In this document: piece after piece, positions 9,622-18,832 of the stretch
Layout of the letters: each line of letters opens with the position of its first letter
Position numbering within the stretch: position 1 is the stretch's first letter
Source: Saprolegnia diclina VS20
Taxonomy: Eukaryota; Oomycota; Saprolegniomycetes; Saprolegniales; Saprolegniaceae
Direction of reading: 5' to 3'
Assembly (NCBI RefSeq): GCF_000281045.1
Contig: NW_008246083.1
Coordinates: 7,718 to 37,589, forward strand
DNA length: 29,872 bases
Notes under the pieces: generated by a model
Database searches by the model: none
Told to the model about the DNA's origin: nothing
Seen by the model: only the letters and a program-made list of their open reading frames with translations
Translations under genes and position numbers: made by a program

Positions 9622-10136
9622 TATTGTATTCGGCTTTGGGTGGTTTTCCACGAACCGGCACTCGTACCCGACACAAATGCCACCAGCTGGTTGGCCGCAT
9701 GCAATAGTTGGGCGCACGTGCAATGCGCGATGCGGCGTCTTGACGCAGGCGGCAGCATACAGTAGACATGGCAGCATACAACGGGCACGCGTTGATGGCG
9801 TCCTCGAAGCGGTTTGACTGTCGCTTATGAAATGTCTTTGGGTGGTCCGCCGACCACAACGACCGCTGGTGCCATGCAGTGCATGTATAGCACTATTACC
9901 AGAGAGCCCCAGCACTAGAGAGTGCCAGAGACGCCGGCTGCGACGCACCAGTCTATGCACCTCGAGGCAACGGGCGGCGTGAAAGGGATCAACATACCGT
10001 CAACTGGGTTTCCTAGCCGATGCGCCGGGTAAAATTGGAAGCGGGACTCGGCAATCTTCAAGGGGCGCGTCGAACCGGCGACAAGCGAGACGACGGTAAG
10101 CAGAAGAGCTCTATGCACGCATAAAGCACAGCAAGA
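9622..10136. other. Divergent promoter region, no separate gene seen
   Basis: Lies between the starts of the MYND-SET gene (minus) and the kinase gene (plus). Part of it could be an in-frame 5' extension of the MYND-SET protein. I see no repeat or recognised element. Confidence 0.45.
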
Positions 10137-11601
10137 ATGAGAGACGACGATATACAGCTGCGCCCTTCCTTATCGCCTCGTCGCCCGCGCGGCGCCGCCA
10201 TCATCGACAACCAAGGCGACGTCGACGGCCAAAGTAGTAGTCCCGCGTCGTCGTCGATTGCCGCCCTCGACGAGAAGCAGCCGCACATGCTCTTGCGCCT
10301 CGGTCGCATCCGCGAAGCGCCCAAAGGCGCCGCCCACGCCTTGGCCATCACGCCCAAGGCACCGACCCGGCCGCGTGGCAATTCGCTCGACAGCGCCAAG
10401 CCCGAACTTGAGCACGACGACGCGTCGGCCATCGTCGCCCACGAGCGGCAACGGCACGGCCATCCGCTGTGCGTATCGAGTGGCACGGCGGCGCCCGCGC
10501 TCACCGCGTCGCTCTCCCCGCTCGCGCTCCTCTCGCCGTTTACGACCAAGCTCGACCTCCAGCTCTCCAAGTCGCCCGTCTTCCGCAAGACGCCGTTGCC
10601 GTGGCACAAGTCGCGCATTCAGTGGAAGAAGGGCGAGCTCATTGGCGAAGGCACGTTCGGCAAGGTGTACAAGGGCCTCAATAGCAAGACGGGCGAGCTC
10701 TTTGCCGTCAAAGCCATCGACCTCTCGGGCGACGACGACAAGAAGAAATTAGCCAAACTCGGCGAAGAGATTGCCGTCATGAAGGACCTCCAGCACGTGC
10801 ACATTGTGCGCTACCAAGGCACGGACCGCGACGAGCTGCATTTCTACATCTTTATGGAGTACGTCCCGAACGGCTCGATTGCGAGGTATGTTGAGCGCTA
10901 GCCAGCCCTAAGTCTCATTTTGCGTAGCATGCTCGCGCAGTTTGGCGTCTTTGGCGTCGAAATGATTCAAAAATTCACGCGTCAGATCCTCGAGGGCGTC
11001 GCGTACCTTCACAGCAAAGGCATCATCCACCGCGACATCAAAGGTCCGTGCTCCAGCGTTGCCGACGCTTGCCAAGCCTTTGACTAGGCGCCAACGTACT
11101 CGTCAACGAGCACGGGCAAGCCAAGCTCGCCGACTTTGGCTGCTCCAAGCAAGTGCCATCGACAACGACGACCGACAGCCTCGAAGAGAGCTTGCGCTCG
11201 ATCCGCGGGTCGGTTCCATGGATGGCGCCCGAAGGTAGACATCGATCGTCGTCGGCAGGTCAACATGTATCGGCCTAGTCGTTCAGCAAACGGGCCACGA
11301 TTGCAAGGCAGATATATGGAGCGTCGGTGCGACCGTGCTCGAGATGGCGACCGCGCACCACCCGTGGCCCGCGAATACGAACCACTTGTCGGTCATGTAC
11401 CACTTGGCGGTCAAGCCGTCGAGTCCGCCGATCCCGATCGATTTGCCGCCATTGGCAAAAGCCTTTCTGGCGCGCTGTTTCTGCATTGATGCGCGCGGTC
11501 CTCTCGCTACGGCCATGAGAACGGGATATTTGGCTCATGCGCGTGCTGGTGTAGAGCGCGCGACGGCGACCGAGCTGCTCGCCCATCCCTTCCTGCGCTG
11601 A
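10137..11601 (+). CDS. MAPKKK (STE11/MEKK-type) protein kinase
   Basis: Probable upstream kinase of a MAP-kinase cascade. Five exons: 10137-10885, 10928-11043, 11088-11234, 11279-11497 and 11555-11601, giving 425 aa. Residues 1-158 are low-complexity and rich in Ser/Pro/Ala. The kinase domain fills the rest: [31 protein letters not shown] (spliced between HRDIK and GANV), [30 protein letters not shown] and a final [25 protein letters not shown] and G-x-PWMAPEV point to the STE11/MEKK group. The last intron (57 nt) is a multiple of three without a stop, so retaining it would insert 19 residues; the spliced form restores the standard D-x-R-x-T-A-x-ELL-x-HPF ending and is preferred. There are no obvious regulatory domains beyond the N-terminal tail. 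Confidence 0.9.
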
Positions 11602-12052
11602 CCGGCGGCGCAGATGATGATTTAACTTAAACAGCGGCCACTTAGTATAGCTATGCATATACACAACGACGACTGTACGTATGGAACGGTGTTGTTGTTG
11701 TTGGGGAAGGGGTAGGGTTACGCACCGACGACCAAGTACAGTACTAAAGACGGTTGACGTCTGGTTCAATTTTCAAAGTACTACACTTGGTGTGGTGGTA
11801 GTCGTCGCGTTGACTGCGACGAGTTAGTATGCGCTTCGTACCTGACTCGATGCTTGAGCGAGTGCTATGCGAGCTATGCGTCCGTGTCTTTGGGATGGCA
11901 AGTTGCGTGCGTTCAGACAATCGACGAATTTCGATCGCATTCTCGAACGGTCCAACACTCAAAACGAGCTCAATTGAGTTTGCCATTGCTTCAACCCGAT
12001 AATCTTTCAGATTCAAAGTGGCCGCAGAACGCAAAGACGTACGTTGCGCACG
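11602..12052. other. Intergenic region upstream of Hsp78, possible minimal heat-shock element
   Basis: No gene recognised. A short GTT-rich tract lies near 11691-11704. TTCTCGAA at 11940-11947, about 105 bases before the ClpB start, fits the two-unit core TTCnnGAA of a heat-shock element; no third unit with correct spacing is clear. Confidence 0.35.
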
Positions 12053-14418
12053 ATGCTGTCGACACGACTCCTTGCCCGCCGACTTGTGCCGATGCACCGC
12101 CATGGCGTCGTCTACCGAGGCCTCGCCTCGTGGGTGAACCCGGAGAACGTGCCGCAGGGCGAGAGCCTCGCCAAGTACGGCCGCGACCTCACCGTCATGG
12201 CCCGCGACGGCAAGCTGGACCCGGTCATTGGCCGCGAAGACGAGATCCGCCGCGCGGTGCAGGTGCTCTCGCGCCGGACCAAGAACAACCCGGTCTTGAT
12301 CGGCGAGCCTGGTGTTGGCAAGACCGCGATCGCCGAGGGCCTCGCGCAGCGCATTGCGTCGGGCGAGGTGCCTGAAAGCATGAAGAAGAAGAGCGTTGTC
12401 GCACTCGACTTGGCTGCGCTTGTCGCTGGCGCCAAGTTCCGCGGCGAGTTTGAAGAGCGTCTCAAGGGCGTGCTCAAGGACGTCGAAGGCAGCAACGGCG
12501 ACGTCATCTTGTTCATTGACGAACTGCACATGCTCATGGGCGCGGGTGGCGGCGACGGCACGATGGACGCGGCCAACATGCTCAAGCCCGCGCTCGCTCG
12601 CGGGTCGCTGCACTGCATGGGCGCCACAACGCTCGACGAATACCGTACGAAACCTATCTTATTTCATGCTGTGGCGAATCTGCATTTTGGCTGTAGGCAA
12701 GTACATTGAGAAGGATGCGGCGCTGGCTCGCCGGTTCCAGTCGGTGCTCGTGGTCGAGCCGTCGGTCGAAGCGACCGTCACGATCCTGCGAGGCCTCAAG
12801 GAAAAATACGAAGTGCACCACGGCGTCCGCATCGCCGACAACGCGCTCGTGCAGGCCGCACAACTCGCTCATCGGTGCGTTCTTCCTCCGCGTCTTGTCT
12901 GACTCTAGGCGAAGGTACATTGCGGATCGCAAGATGCCCGACAAGGCCATCGATTTGGTCGACGAGGCGGCGTCGCGCCTGCGCCTTGAGCAAGAGTCCA
13001 AGCCCGAAGCCATCGAGCACCTCGAGCGCCGCATCATCATGCGCAAGATCGAGAAGGAAGCGTTGCGCCATGAAGACGACGCGGCGTCGATCAAGCAAAA
13101 AGCGATCGTCGACGCCGACCTCGTCGCGATGGAAGCGGAGCTCCGCGAGCTCACGACCGAGTGGCAAGAAGAAAAGACGCGTCTCGAGAGCCTCAAGTCG
13201 ACCAAGAAGCGGCTCGAGGAAGCCCGGCGCGAGCTCGAAATGGCCCAGCGCCGCGGTGACTTTGCCCGCGCCGGCGAGCTCAAGCACGGTGTCATCCCGC
13301 GCCTCGAAGCCGAGTCGGAGGCCGACGACGTGGCCGAGGCGTCACCGTCCAATCCCAAGCTCCTGCTTGGTGACGCTGTCACGTCCGACCACATTGCCGC
13401 CGTGGTGGCCAAAGCCACGGGCATTCCAGTCTCGAACCTCTTGTCAGGAGAGAAGAAGCGGCTCCTCGAGATGGAAGCGTCGCTCAGCGCCCGCGTCGTC
13501 GGCCAAGACGACGCAGTGACTGCGGTCAGCGACTGCATTCGACTCGCGCGCGCCGGGCTTCACTCGCACACGCGGCCACTCGGCGTCTTCCTCTTCCTCG
13601 GGCCCACGGGTGTCGGCAAGACGGAGCTCACGAAGGCGCTGGTCGAGTTTCTCTTCCAGGACCCGTCAGCACTCACGCGCATCGACATGTCCGAGTACAT
13701 GGAGAAGCACTCGGTGTCGCGGCTCATTGGTGCGCCACCGGGCTACGTCGGGTACGAGGAAGGCGGCACGCTCACGGAAGCTGTGCGCCGGCGTCCGTAC
13801 CAAGTGGTGCTCTTTGATGAATTTGAGAAAGCCCATCGCGACGTATCGAACCTGCTCCTGCAAGTGTTTGACGAAGGCCGCCTCACCGACTCGCAAGGAC
13901 GCCTTGTCGACTTCCGCAACACGGTCATCATTTGCACGAGCAACCTCGGCTCGGACGTGCTTGCGACCTTGCCCGAGGTACGTAGCCTATTCCGGAGGCT
14001 GCTGAGTTGAGGCGAGTAGGGCGCGCCGAGTGTCGACGCGGAAGCCGACGTGCTCCATGTGGTCCGTCAGCACTACGCCCCCGAGTTTTTGAATCGCATT
14101 GACGAGAGTGTTCTCTTCAACCGGCTAGGCCGAAGCCAGATTCGGTCGATTGTCGACTTGCAGCTCAACGACGTCCGCGCGCTCTTGGACGAACGCGAGC
14201 TCGAGCTCCATGTCTCGGACGACGCCAAGCAGTGGCTCGCAGACGAAGGGTACAGCCCCATGTACGGCGCCCGCCCGCTCAAGCGCGTGATCCACAAGCA
14301 GCTGCTCACGCCGCTCTCGAAGCGCATCTTGGTCGGCAGCTACAAGGCCGGTGACACGGTCCGCGTCACGACCAAGCCGGCGGGGGATTCGCGCGCCAAG
14401 GAGCTTGTGTTTGAGTAG
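12053..14418 (+). CDS. HSP78: Mitochondrial ClpB/Hsp78-type AAA+ disaggregase
   Basis: ATP-driven unfoldase that rescues aggregated proteins, here probably in mitochondria. Exons 12053-12644, 12697-12874, 12915-13977 and 14020-14418 give 743 aa. The first 30 residues are Arg/Leu/Ser-rich without acids, like a mitochondrial presequence, and the Clp N-domain is absent, as in Hsp78. First AAA module: Walker A GEPGVGKT (about 84), Walker B VILFIDE, sensor [16 protein letters not shown] coiled middle domain follows (about 310-400). Second module: GPTGVGKT (about 486), VVLFDEFEK, the pore loop GYVGYEEGG, then the C-terminal LNRIDE and GARPLKRVI blocks. At the second intron two acceptors six bases apart (after 12908 or 12914) both keep frame; the second gives the canonical HRYIADR. 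Chaperone identity is certain, and the location is inferred. Confidence 0.94.
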
Positions 14419-14997
14419 AAACAATATATGGACGCATTGGATAGTGGATCGGCGCTCTTATATCCCGTATCCCGATGTGGAGAGAGTCGTTCGGGGTGTT
14501 GGATCGATACTATCTATCCTATATGACCATAGTCGGCTCGGATAGTTCGCGTAGTCGCCATCAGTAAACGTTGACGTGACTGTCGTCGGATCGTGGGCGG
14601 CATGCGACGCAGTGTTGCGGAAGCGAGTCGTTGGACAACGATTAGCTGCGGATATTAGTCGTCTCTCATGATACACTATCTGCCCGACGATCACCATGCT
14701 CATCTCTCTCCCATGGTCTCTGACCCGCAGCCTCCAGACGATCGAGTCCAGTTGCCAGCGACGAAACAAGAAGAGTTTTACGAGATGCTTCAAGCTGCTG
14801 GCAGCCTGGGAATGCACTGGAGCGAGAGCGTCGTGTACTTTTAGCCCGCTACGACTACGGACTGCAATGCCCCAATACTTGGCTCTACCCGAATCCATGG
14901 CAATCATCATGACGCATGGGTCGTTGCCGGGCTTGTCGCAAGCTCGCAGAGCCACTCGGCCCTTCCTGCCAGCTGGGCAAAGGCGCGCCAAATCTCG

Positions 14998-15068
14998 AAA
15001 TTTGAATTTTGGGCCGCAGCCAGTGTCCGGATAGCGTCCGGTTGGGCCGATCGAAGAATTCAAATTTA
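14998..15068. promoter_or_regulatory. Inverted pair of AAATTTGAATTY motifs in Codanin-1 promoter
   Basis: AAATTTGAATTT at 14998-15009 and GAATTCAAATTT at about 15056-15067 are reverse complements over 11 of 12 bases. They flank 46 G/C-rich bases that include TCCGGATA (15026-15033). The pair ends 23 bases before the start codon. It could form a stem or be two binding sites. Confidence 0.4.
15026..15033 (-). promoter_or_regulatory. TATCCGGA element (inverted) upstream of Codanin-1
   Basis: Reads TCCGGATA on the plus strand, 58 bases before the start codon and between the two A/T-rich inverted motifs. Same octamer as before SURF6, UNC119 and acylphosphatase. Confidence 0.35.
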
Positions 15069-15090
15069 CGTATTCCGCAACTCGCGACCG

Positions 15091-18000
15091 ATGGCCGACC
15101 CGACCGAGACGCCGGCGATCGAGGACGTGCTAGGGCCCGCGGTCTGGGCAGCGTGCAAAGCCGACCAGCGCCATGTGCTCGAGGGCTGGCTGCGCAAGAA
15201 CGCCGTCTCGGACGTGCACACGACGGCGACCAAGCTCGAGCCGTCGGCGGCGCTCGCCAAGGCGCTCGAGCTCGACGCGCGTTACGTCCGCGCGCTAACG
15301 CCGCAGCAGCTCGTGTTTGCGTACCTCAACTACCTCCGCAGCATCTTCAAGATGCCCGAGACGACGCCTGCCGAGCCAACGCCGGCGCCGGCGAACGTGC
15401 CACATGCCAAGAAGCGCATCGCGCTGCAGCAAAAAGAGACACCGGTCTGGTCCAACAACGACTTTCCACCGCTTGGGACTGCTACCGTGCACATCATGGC
15501 GTCCAAGCCCAAGGTGCAAAAGGACAAGCGGCGCATTCGTTCGACGCTCGTGTCGACGCCGTCGCTTGTCTCGACACCCTCGTCGTCGTCGTCGTCGATC
15601 TTTACGTCGGCGCCCGTTGAGAAGGCGCGCCTCCCGTCGCAAATGAACACCGATCTCTTGTCCAAATTCGAGACGCGTCTGACCAGCGTCACGCACGACA
15701 CGCCCAAGCAAGCGCCAAACCTGGAGATCCAAGACCCGCTGCCGCACGACCACTCTGCTGCATCCACCTCCAACAACACCGCCACCAACACCTCCAACAA
15801 CAACGCCGAGGAGGTGCCCGAGACGGTCGACGAACCCGCCGAGGAGCTTGAGCCAATGGTCGCGCCGACGCCGATGGCGCTCTTCTACAGCTTCCTCTTC
15901 CAAGCACAGCTCGTACCGCAGTCAGCCCACGAAGTCCAATGGCTCTTTACGCTGCTGAGCCACGAAGCCTCGTCGGACGCCAAGGAGTTTGCGCTCGCCG
16001 TGCTCTACACGATCCCCGAGACGCTCGAGCTCTTTGGGCCCGAGATTCTCAAGCTCGCTGTCGACACGTTTGCGTCGCTGCACGTGGCACGGTCGCTCCA
16101 AATCCGGTTCCTTCGATACCTCGAGGCGTACGAAGAGGCGCGGTCGGTTGAGAGCCAAGCGGTGGGCACGACCTTGCCGATCGAGGTCGTCGGCCACTCG
16201 GCGAGAGACTTTGCCGTCCCGTTTTGCGAAGACACGGACTCGCGCTTGCACTTTCGGTCGCCGGCCGAAGCCGTGCTCTTTAGCAACCGGGAGAAGGCGC
16301 GCGATGCGTTCCTATCGCTTCTGCGGCAATGGCAGAGCCAGCGGCAGTCACTCGAAGCTTGCCCCGTAACGTCGCTGCACAACGAGATGGCGTCGGTGCT
16401 CGACGACGTGAGCGCCGACAACCTCTGGTGGTTTGCGCAGTTCTTTGTGCAAGAGCTGTGTCAAGTCGGCATCAACCCCATCGGCGAGCACGACAGTGAC
16501 CTCGTGGAGAAGATCATGCACGATGACAAGCTCAAGAACCCGGATCGGCTGCGCAAGCTGCACCAGCGCTTCACGTCCCAGCAAGCACCGCCGCCCAAGA
16601 CGAAGCTCGGCCCGTCGGCCCACAGCACCAAGTTTGCAACAGCGCCCAACAAGGTGCATGTGTCGTCGGCCGTAGCGTCGACGACGACTGTCACCGCCTC
16701 AAGCGACATGGCCGAGCTCTTCCCTGAGAACCAGCTCTTCTTTGCGCAGTTTCTCGAAACCACCAACCACGCCGTCTTCACAAAGCTTGTCGCGACCGTC
16801 CTCGAAGCCCAGCTCTTTGAACTCGCGGGGCCGTGGGCAACGGCCACGGCGTCGTCGATCCGCAAGACGTTCACGCTGCAGACGCTCCAAGCCCGCCTTC
16901 TCGCGCGGTTCCTCGCGTACCTGCATGTCGCACCGTACGCCACGAGCCTCGGGTCGCCCACCAACGCCGCGATCGAGCGCGCCCGGAAGCAAGCAATCGC
17001 GATGCGCAACCGCGTCCGCGCACCGCTTGACGTGCTTGCAGCGCTGCGCCAATGTGTGGCCGAGCACACGCTCATGGCGTCGCTGCCATGGATGCTCGAG
17101 TACCTCCGGCTCGTGATTCTGCGCGACCCAATTGCGTGCGCCACGAGGTATGTGCAGTCGACGGTCGCCCATCTCCGGTCGGTCTTCTTCTCGCCGCGTC
17201 TCGAAGGCTGTCGGTCGGAGAACGGGCTCCTGCTTCGGCTGCAGCTCGAGGCATTTTTGCAGGCCACGACCGCGCGCCCGAGTCTGCAGCCCTCGGTATT
17301 GGACAGCCTGGCGCTCGACGAGACGTTTACCGCAGCGCTGGACGCCCCTGTCGCCGGTCTCGACGCTGTCCCGTACCTAGCGAGCGCGATGTTTGTGGCC
17401 CACTGCATCCCCGATGTCCCGTCCCTCCGCGCGTTTCTCCTTCACCTCCAAGCAACTCTGAACCAGGGCCCGGCCAAGCCAACGACGACGCGCCGCCTCA
17501 AGGTCCGCCCGCTCACGCTCTCGCTGCTCAAGACGGTCGAGGACGACGACGACCAGGACCACGACGCGACGCCGCCGTCGTCTCTTGCAGACGACCCGCT
17601 CACAAGGGCGTTTTACAAGCAGTACCCGTCGCTCCAGTCCACGGTCGAGTTTGTGGTCGACACGACCATGCGCAACGTGTGCCAGCTCGTGGGCCCGAGC
17701 GTCGTGCTGCCGTCGGCCAACGCCTTTATGGACACGATCGCGCTGCGCTTGACGGCCAACGAGAGCACCGCTGAGAAGATCACGGCGGTTGTCCGGCGCT
17801 ATGTCGGCCAAGCCAAGGTCGATGCGTGCGACAAGGCGATCGCGGCCGCCGAGCCGTACTGCCAACAACACATCCCGCGCGTGCTCGAGTCGCTCCTCTC
17901 GCCGACGATGGATCCTCGTGTGAAAGCGATGGCCGTCTCGCTGGCGACGCAAAAGGCCCTTGGCAGCGTCCGGTCCGTCGTCGCGGCGTCCATGGGCATC

Positions 18001-18513
18001 GAGTTCAGCAAGCAAGTCGTCCAGCGCGTGCGCAAGATGGCCAAGCCGGCGCCCGCAGCGCCAGACACCGCGCCATCGCTCCTCGACGCTCTGCACGCGG
18101 CGGCTAAAGACGCGGCTAGTAGTGCGCCTTGCCTCGACCACTTTACGCGGCTCCTCGAGCTTGTGCGGGCCACGGAGACAACGAGCAGCGTATGGTGCTG
18201 CGTGGCGTCCGTCCTGCACGACGAGCGTGTGTGGCAGCTCGAGGCGTCGGCAGCCCAGACAGCTCTACTGCGGCACGCGTTGAGCAACCATGCGTGGCAG
18301 CCCCGGGCCATGGCGCTCCTCGACCCGCTCGTGCACATGTGGCTGCGGTCCGAGCACGCGGGGCGCCAGCACCTCGAGACGCTCTGCGATGCCTTCCCCG
18401 AGCTGCAACCGCGCGTTTGCGCGATTGTCGGTGCGGCCACCGCTCCCATCCAAGAACCCGCCAGCGCGATTTTGTCTTGGCGAGGCGCCGCGCCCCGGGC
18501 CGTGCCGTGCTAG
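15091..18513 (+). CDS. CDAN1: Codanin-1 (CDAN1) homologue
   Basis: In animals Codanin-1 binds the histone chaperone ASF1 and restrains histone delivery; a similar role here is inference. Single uninterrupted exon of 1,140 aa, close to the animal length of about 1,200. Residues 115-230 are low-complexity and include SNNDFPPLG, which resembles the short Phe-Pro-x-Leu motif before the animal core. The best match to family memory is the central to C-terminal part: QARLLARFLAYLHVAPY (about 598), a following block with PLDVLAALRQCV and ASLPWMLEYLRLV, then RAFYKQYPSLQSTVEFVVDT (about 845) and a run ending ATQKALGSVRSVV. These agree in order and spacing with the human protein. The start ATG at 15091 follows a promoter with paired motifs. 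No introns, unlike most neighbours. Confidence 0.85.
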   Translation: MADPTETPAIEDVLGPAVWAACKADQRHVLEGWLRKNAVSDVHTTATKLEPSAALAKALELDARYVRALTPQQLVFAYLNYLRSIFKMPETTPAEPTPAPANVPHAKKRIALQQKETPVWSNNDFPPLGTATVHIMASKPKVQKDKRRIRSTLVSTPSLVSTPSSSSSSIFTSAPVEKARLPSQMNTDLLSKFETRLTSVTHDTPKQAPNLEIQDPLPHDHSAASTSNNTATNTSNNNAEEVPETVDEPAEELEPMVAPTPMALFYSFLFQAQLVPQSAHEVQWLFTLLSHEASSDAKEFALAVLYTIPETLELFGPEILKLAVDTFASLHVARSLQIRFLRYLEAYEEARSVESQAVGTTLPIEVVGHSARDFAVPFCEDTDSRLHFRSPAEAVLFSNREKARDAFLSLLRQWQSQRQSLEACPVTSLHNEMASVLDDVSADNLWWFAQFFVQELCQVGINPIGEHDSDLVEKIMHDDKLKNPDRLRKLHQRFTSQQAPPPKTKLGPSAHSTKFATAPNKVHVSSAVASTTTVTASSDMAELFPENQLFFAQFLETTNHAVFTKLVATVLEAQLFELAGPWATATASSIRKTFTLQTLQARLLARFLAYLHVAPYATSLGSPTNAAIERARKQAIAMRNRVRAPLDVLAALRQCVAEHTLMASLPWMLEYLRLVILRDPIACATRYVQSTVAHLRSVFFSPRLEGCRSENGLLLRLQLEAFLQATTARPSLQPSVLDSLALDETFTAALDAPVAGLDAVPYLASAMFVAHCIPDVPSLRAFLLHLQATLNQGPAKPTTTRRLKVRPLTLSLLKTVEDDDDQDHDATPPSSLADDPLTRAFYKQYPSLQSTVEFVVDTTMRNVCQLVGPSVVLPSANAFMDTIALRLTANESTAEKITAVVRRYVGQAKVDACDKAIAAAEPYCQQHIPRVLESLLSPTMDPRVKAMAVSLATQKALGSVRSVVAASMGIEFSKQVVQRVRKMAKPAPAAPDTAPSLLDALHAAAKDAASSAPCLDHFTRLLELVRATETTSSVWCCVASVLHDERVWQLEASAAQTALLRHALSNHAWQPRAMALLDPLVHMWLRSEHAGRQHLETLCDAFPELQPRVCAIVGAATAPIQEPASAILSWRGAAPRAVPC

Positions 18514-18608
18514 CGCCGCCCGCTATTTAGTGCATCTCTATTTTATTCGACTAATCACCATGTATTCTACTGACTTGACCAGAGAGAGATGACGGACTAG
18601 GGTATCCT

Positions 18609-18679
18609 CGCAGATGAGACTGGTTGAGGATCAGGGTCCAGTTGTCCGCAGACGAGACTGGTCGAGGATCAGGGTCCAG
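18609..18679. repeat. Tandem repeat, two copies, period 38
   Basis: Copies of 33 bases at 18609-18641 and 18647-18679 differ at only two positions, both T/C changes. The shared core is GAGGATCAGGGTCCAG. Confidence 0.85.
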
Positions 18680-18696
18680 ATGGAGTGTGGGAGGCT

Positions 18697-18784
18697 TGTG
18701 AATTTGGTGCCCCGGGGTCCGGGGTTTGCATTTTGATTCTCATATGTGAATTTGGTGCCCCGGGGTCCGGGTTTGCATTTTCAT
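18697..18784. repeat. Tandem repeat, two copies, period 48, palindromic G/C core
   Basis: Copies begin at 18697 and 18745 and share about 37 bases with a single-base length difference. Each holds GGTGCCCCGGGGTCC, a near-palindrome, followed by TTTGCATTTT. Confidence 0.85.
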
Positions 18785-18832
18785 TTTCATTTTTTTCAAT
18801 TTTTTTGCAGACAGGCGATTGCACTTGGCGAG

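Larger units (their letters stand above)
14419..15090. other. Intergenic region with possible small broken gene and Codanin promoter
   Basis: Contains a 58-codon open frame from ATG 14668 to a stop at 14842-14844 (PATKQEEFYEMLQAAG near its end), overlapping a second frame that ends at 14912 with ARYDYGLQCPNTWLYPNPW. Both look protein-like and adjoin, so this may be a small gene with a frame break or an unrecognised splice. An antisense open frame of about 200 codons covers the same stretch and shows no known motif. The last 95 bases carry the regulatory motifs listed separately. Confidence 0.3.
18514..18832. other. Intergenic region with two tandem repeats and a T-rich splice-like tract
   Basis: Apart from the repeats annotated separately, it ends in a pyrimidine-rich run followed by TTGCAG at 18805-18810, 22 bases before the START-FYVE start codon. 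That resembles a 3' splice site, so the gene may have a 5'-UTR intron or another upstream exon that I cannot place. Confidence 0.4.

Noticed and set aside
9622-9960. N-terminal extension of the MYND-SET protein
   Set aside because: Frame is open and has an upstream ATG, but the added sequence shows no domain and lies where the divergent promoter should be.
11940-11947. Heat-shock element before Hsp78 as a separate feature
   Set aside because: Only two units (TTCnnGAA) are present; such short sites occur by chance, so it is mentioned only in the intergenic entry.
14458-15063. 201-codon open frame on the minus strand
   Set aside because: No motif, overlaps the Codanin promoter motifs and a more protein-like plus-strand piece; long chance frames are common in this G/C-rich DNA.
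15580-15600. TCG trinucleotide runs (also near 2300 and 20460) as microsatellites of interest
   Set aside because: They encode Ser tracts in disordered protein parts and are ordinary codon-repeat slippage in this genome type.
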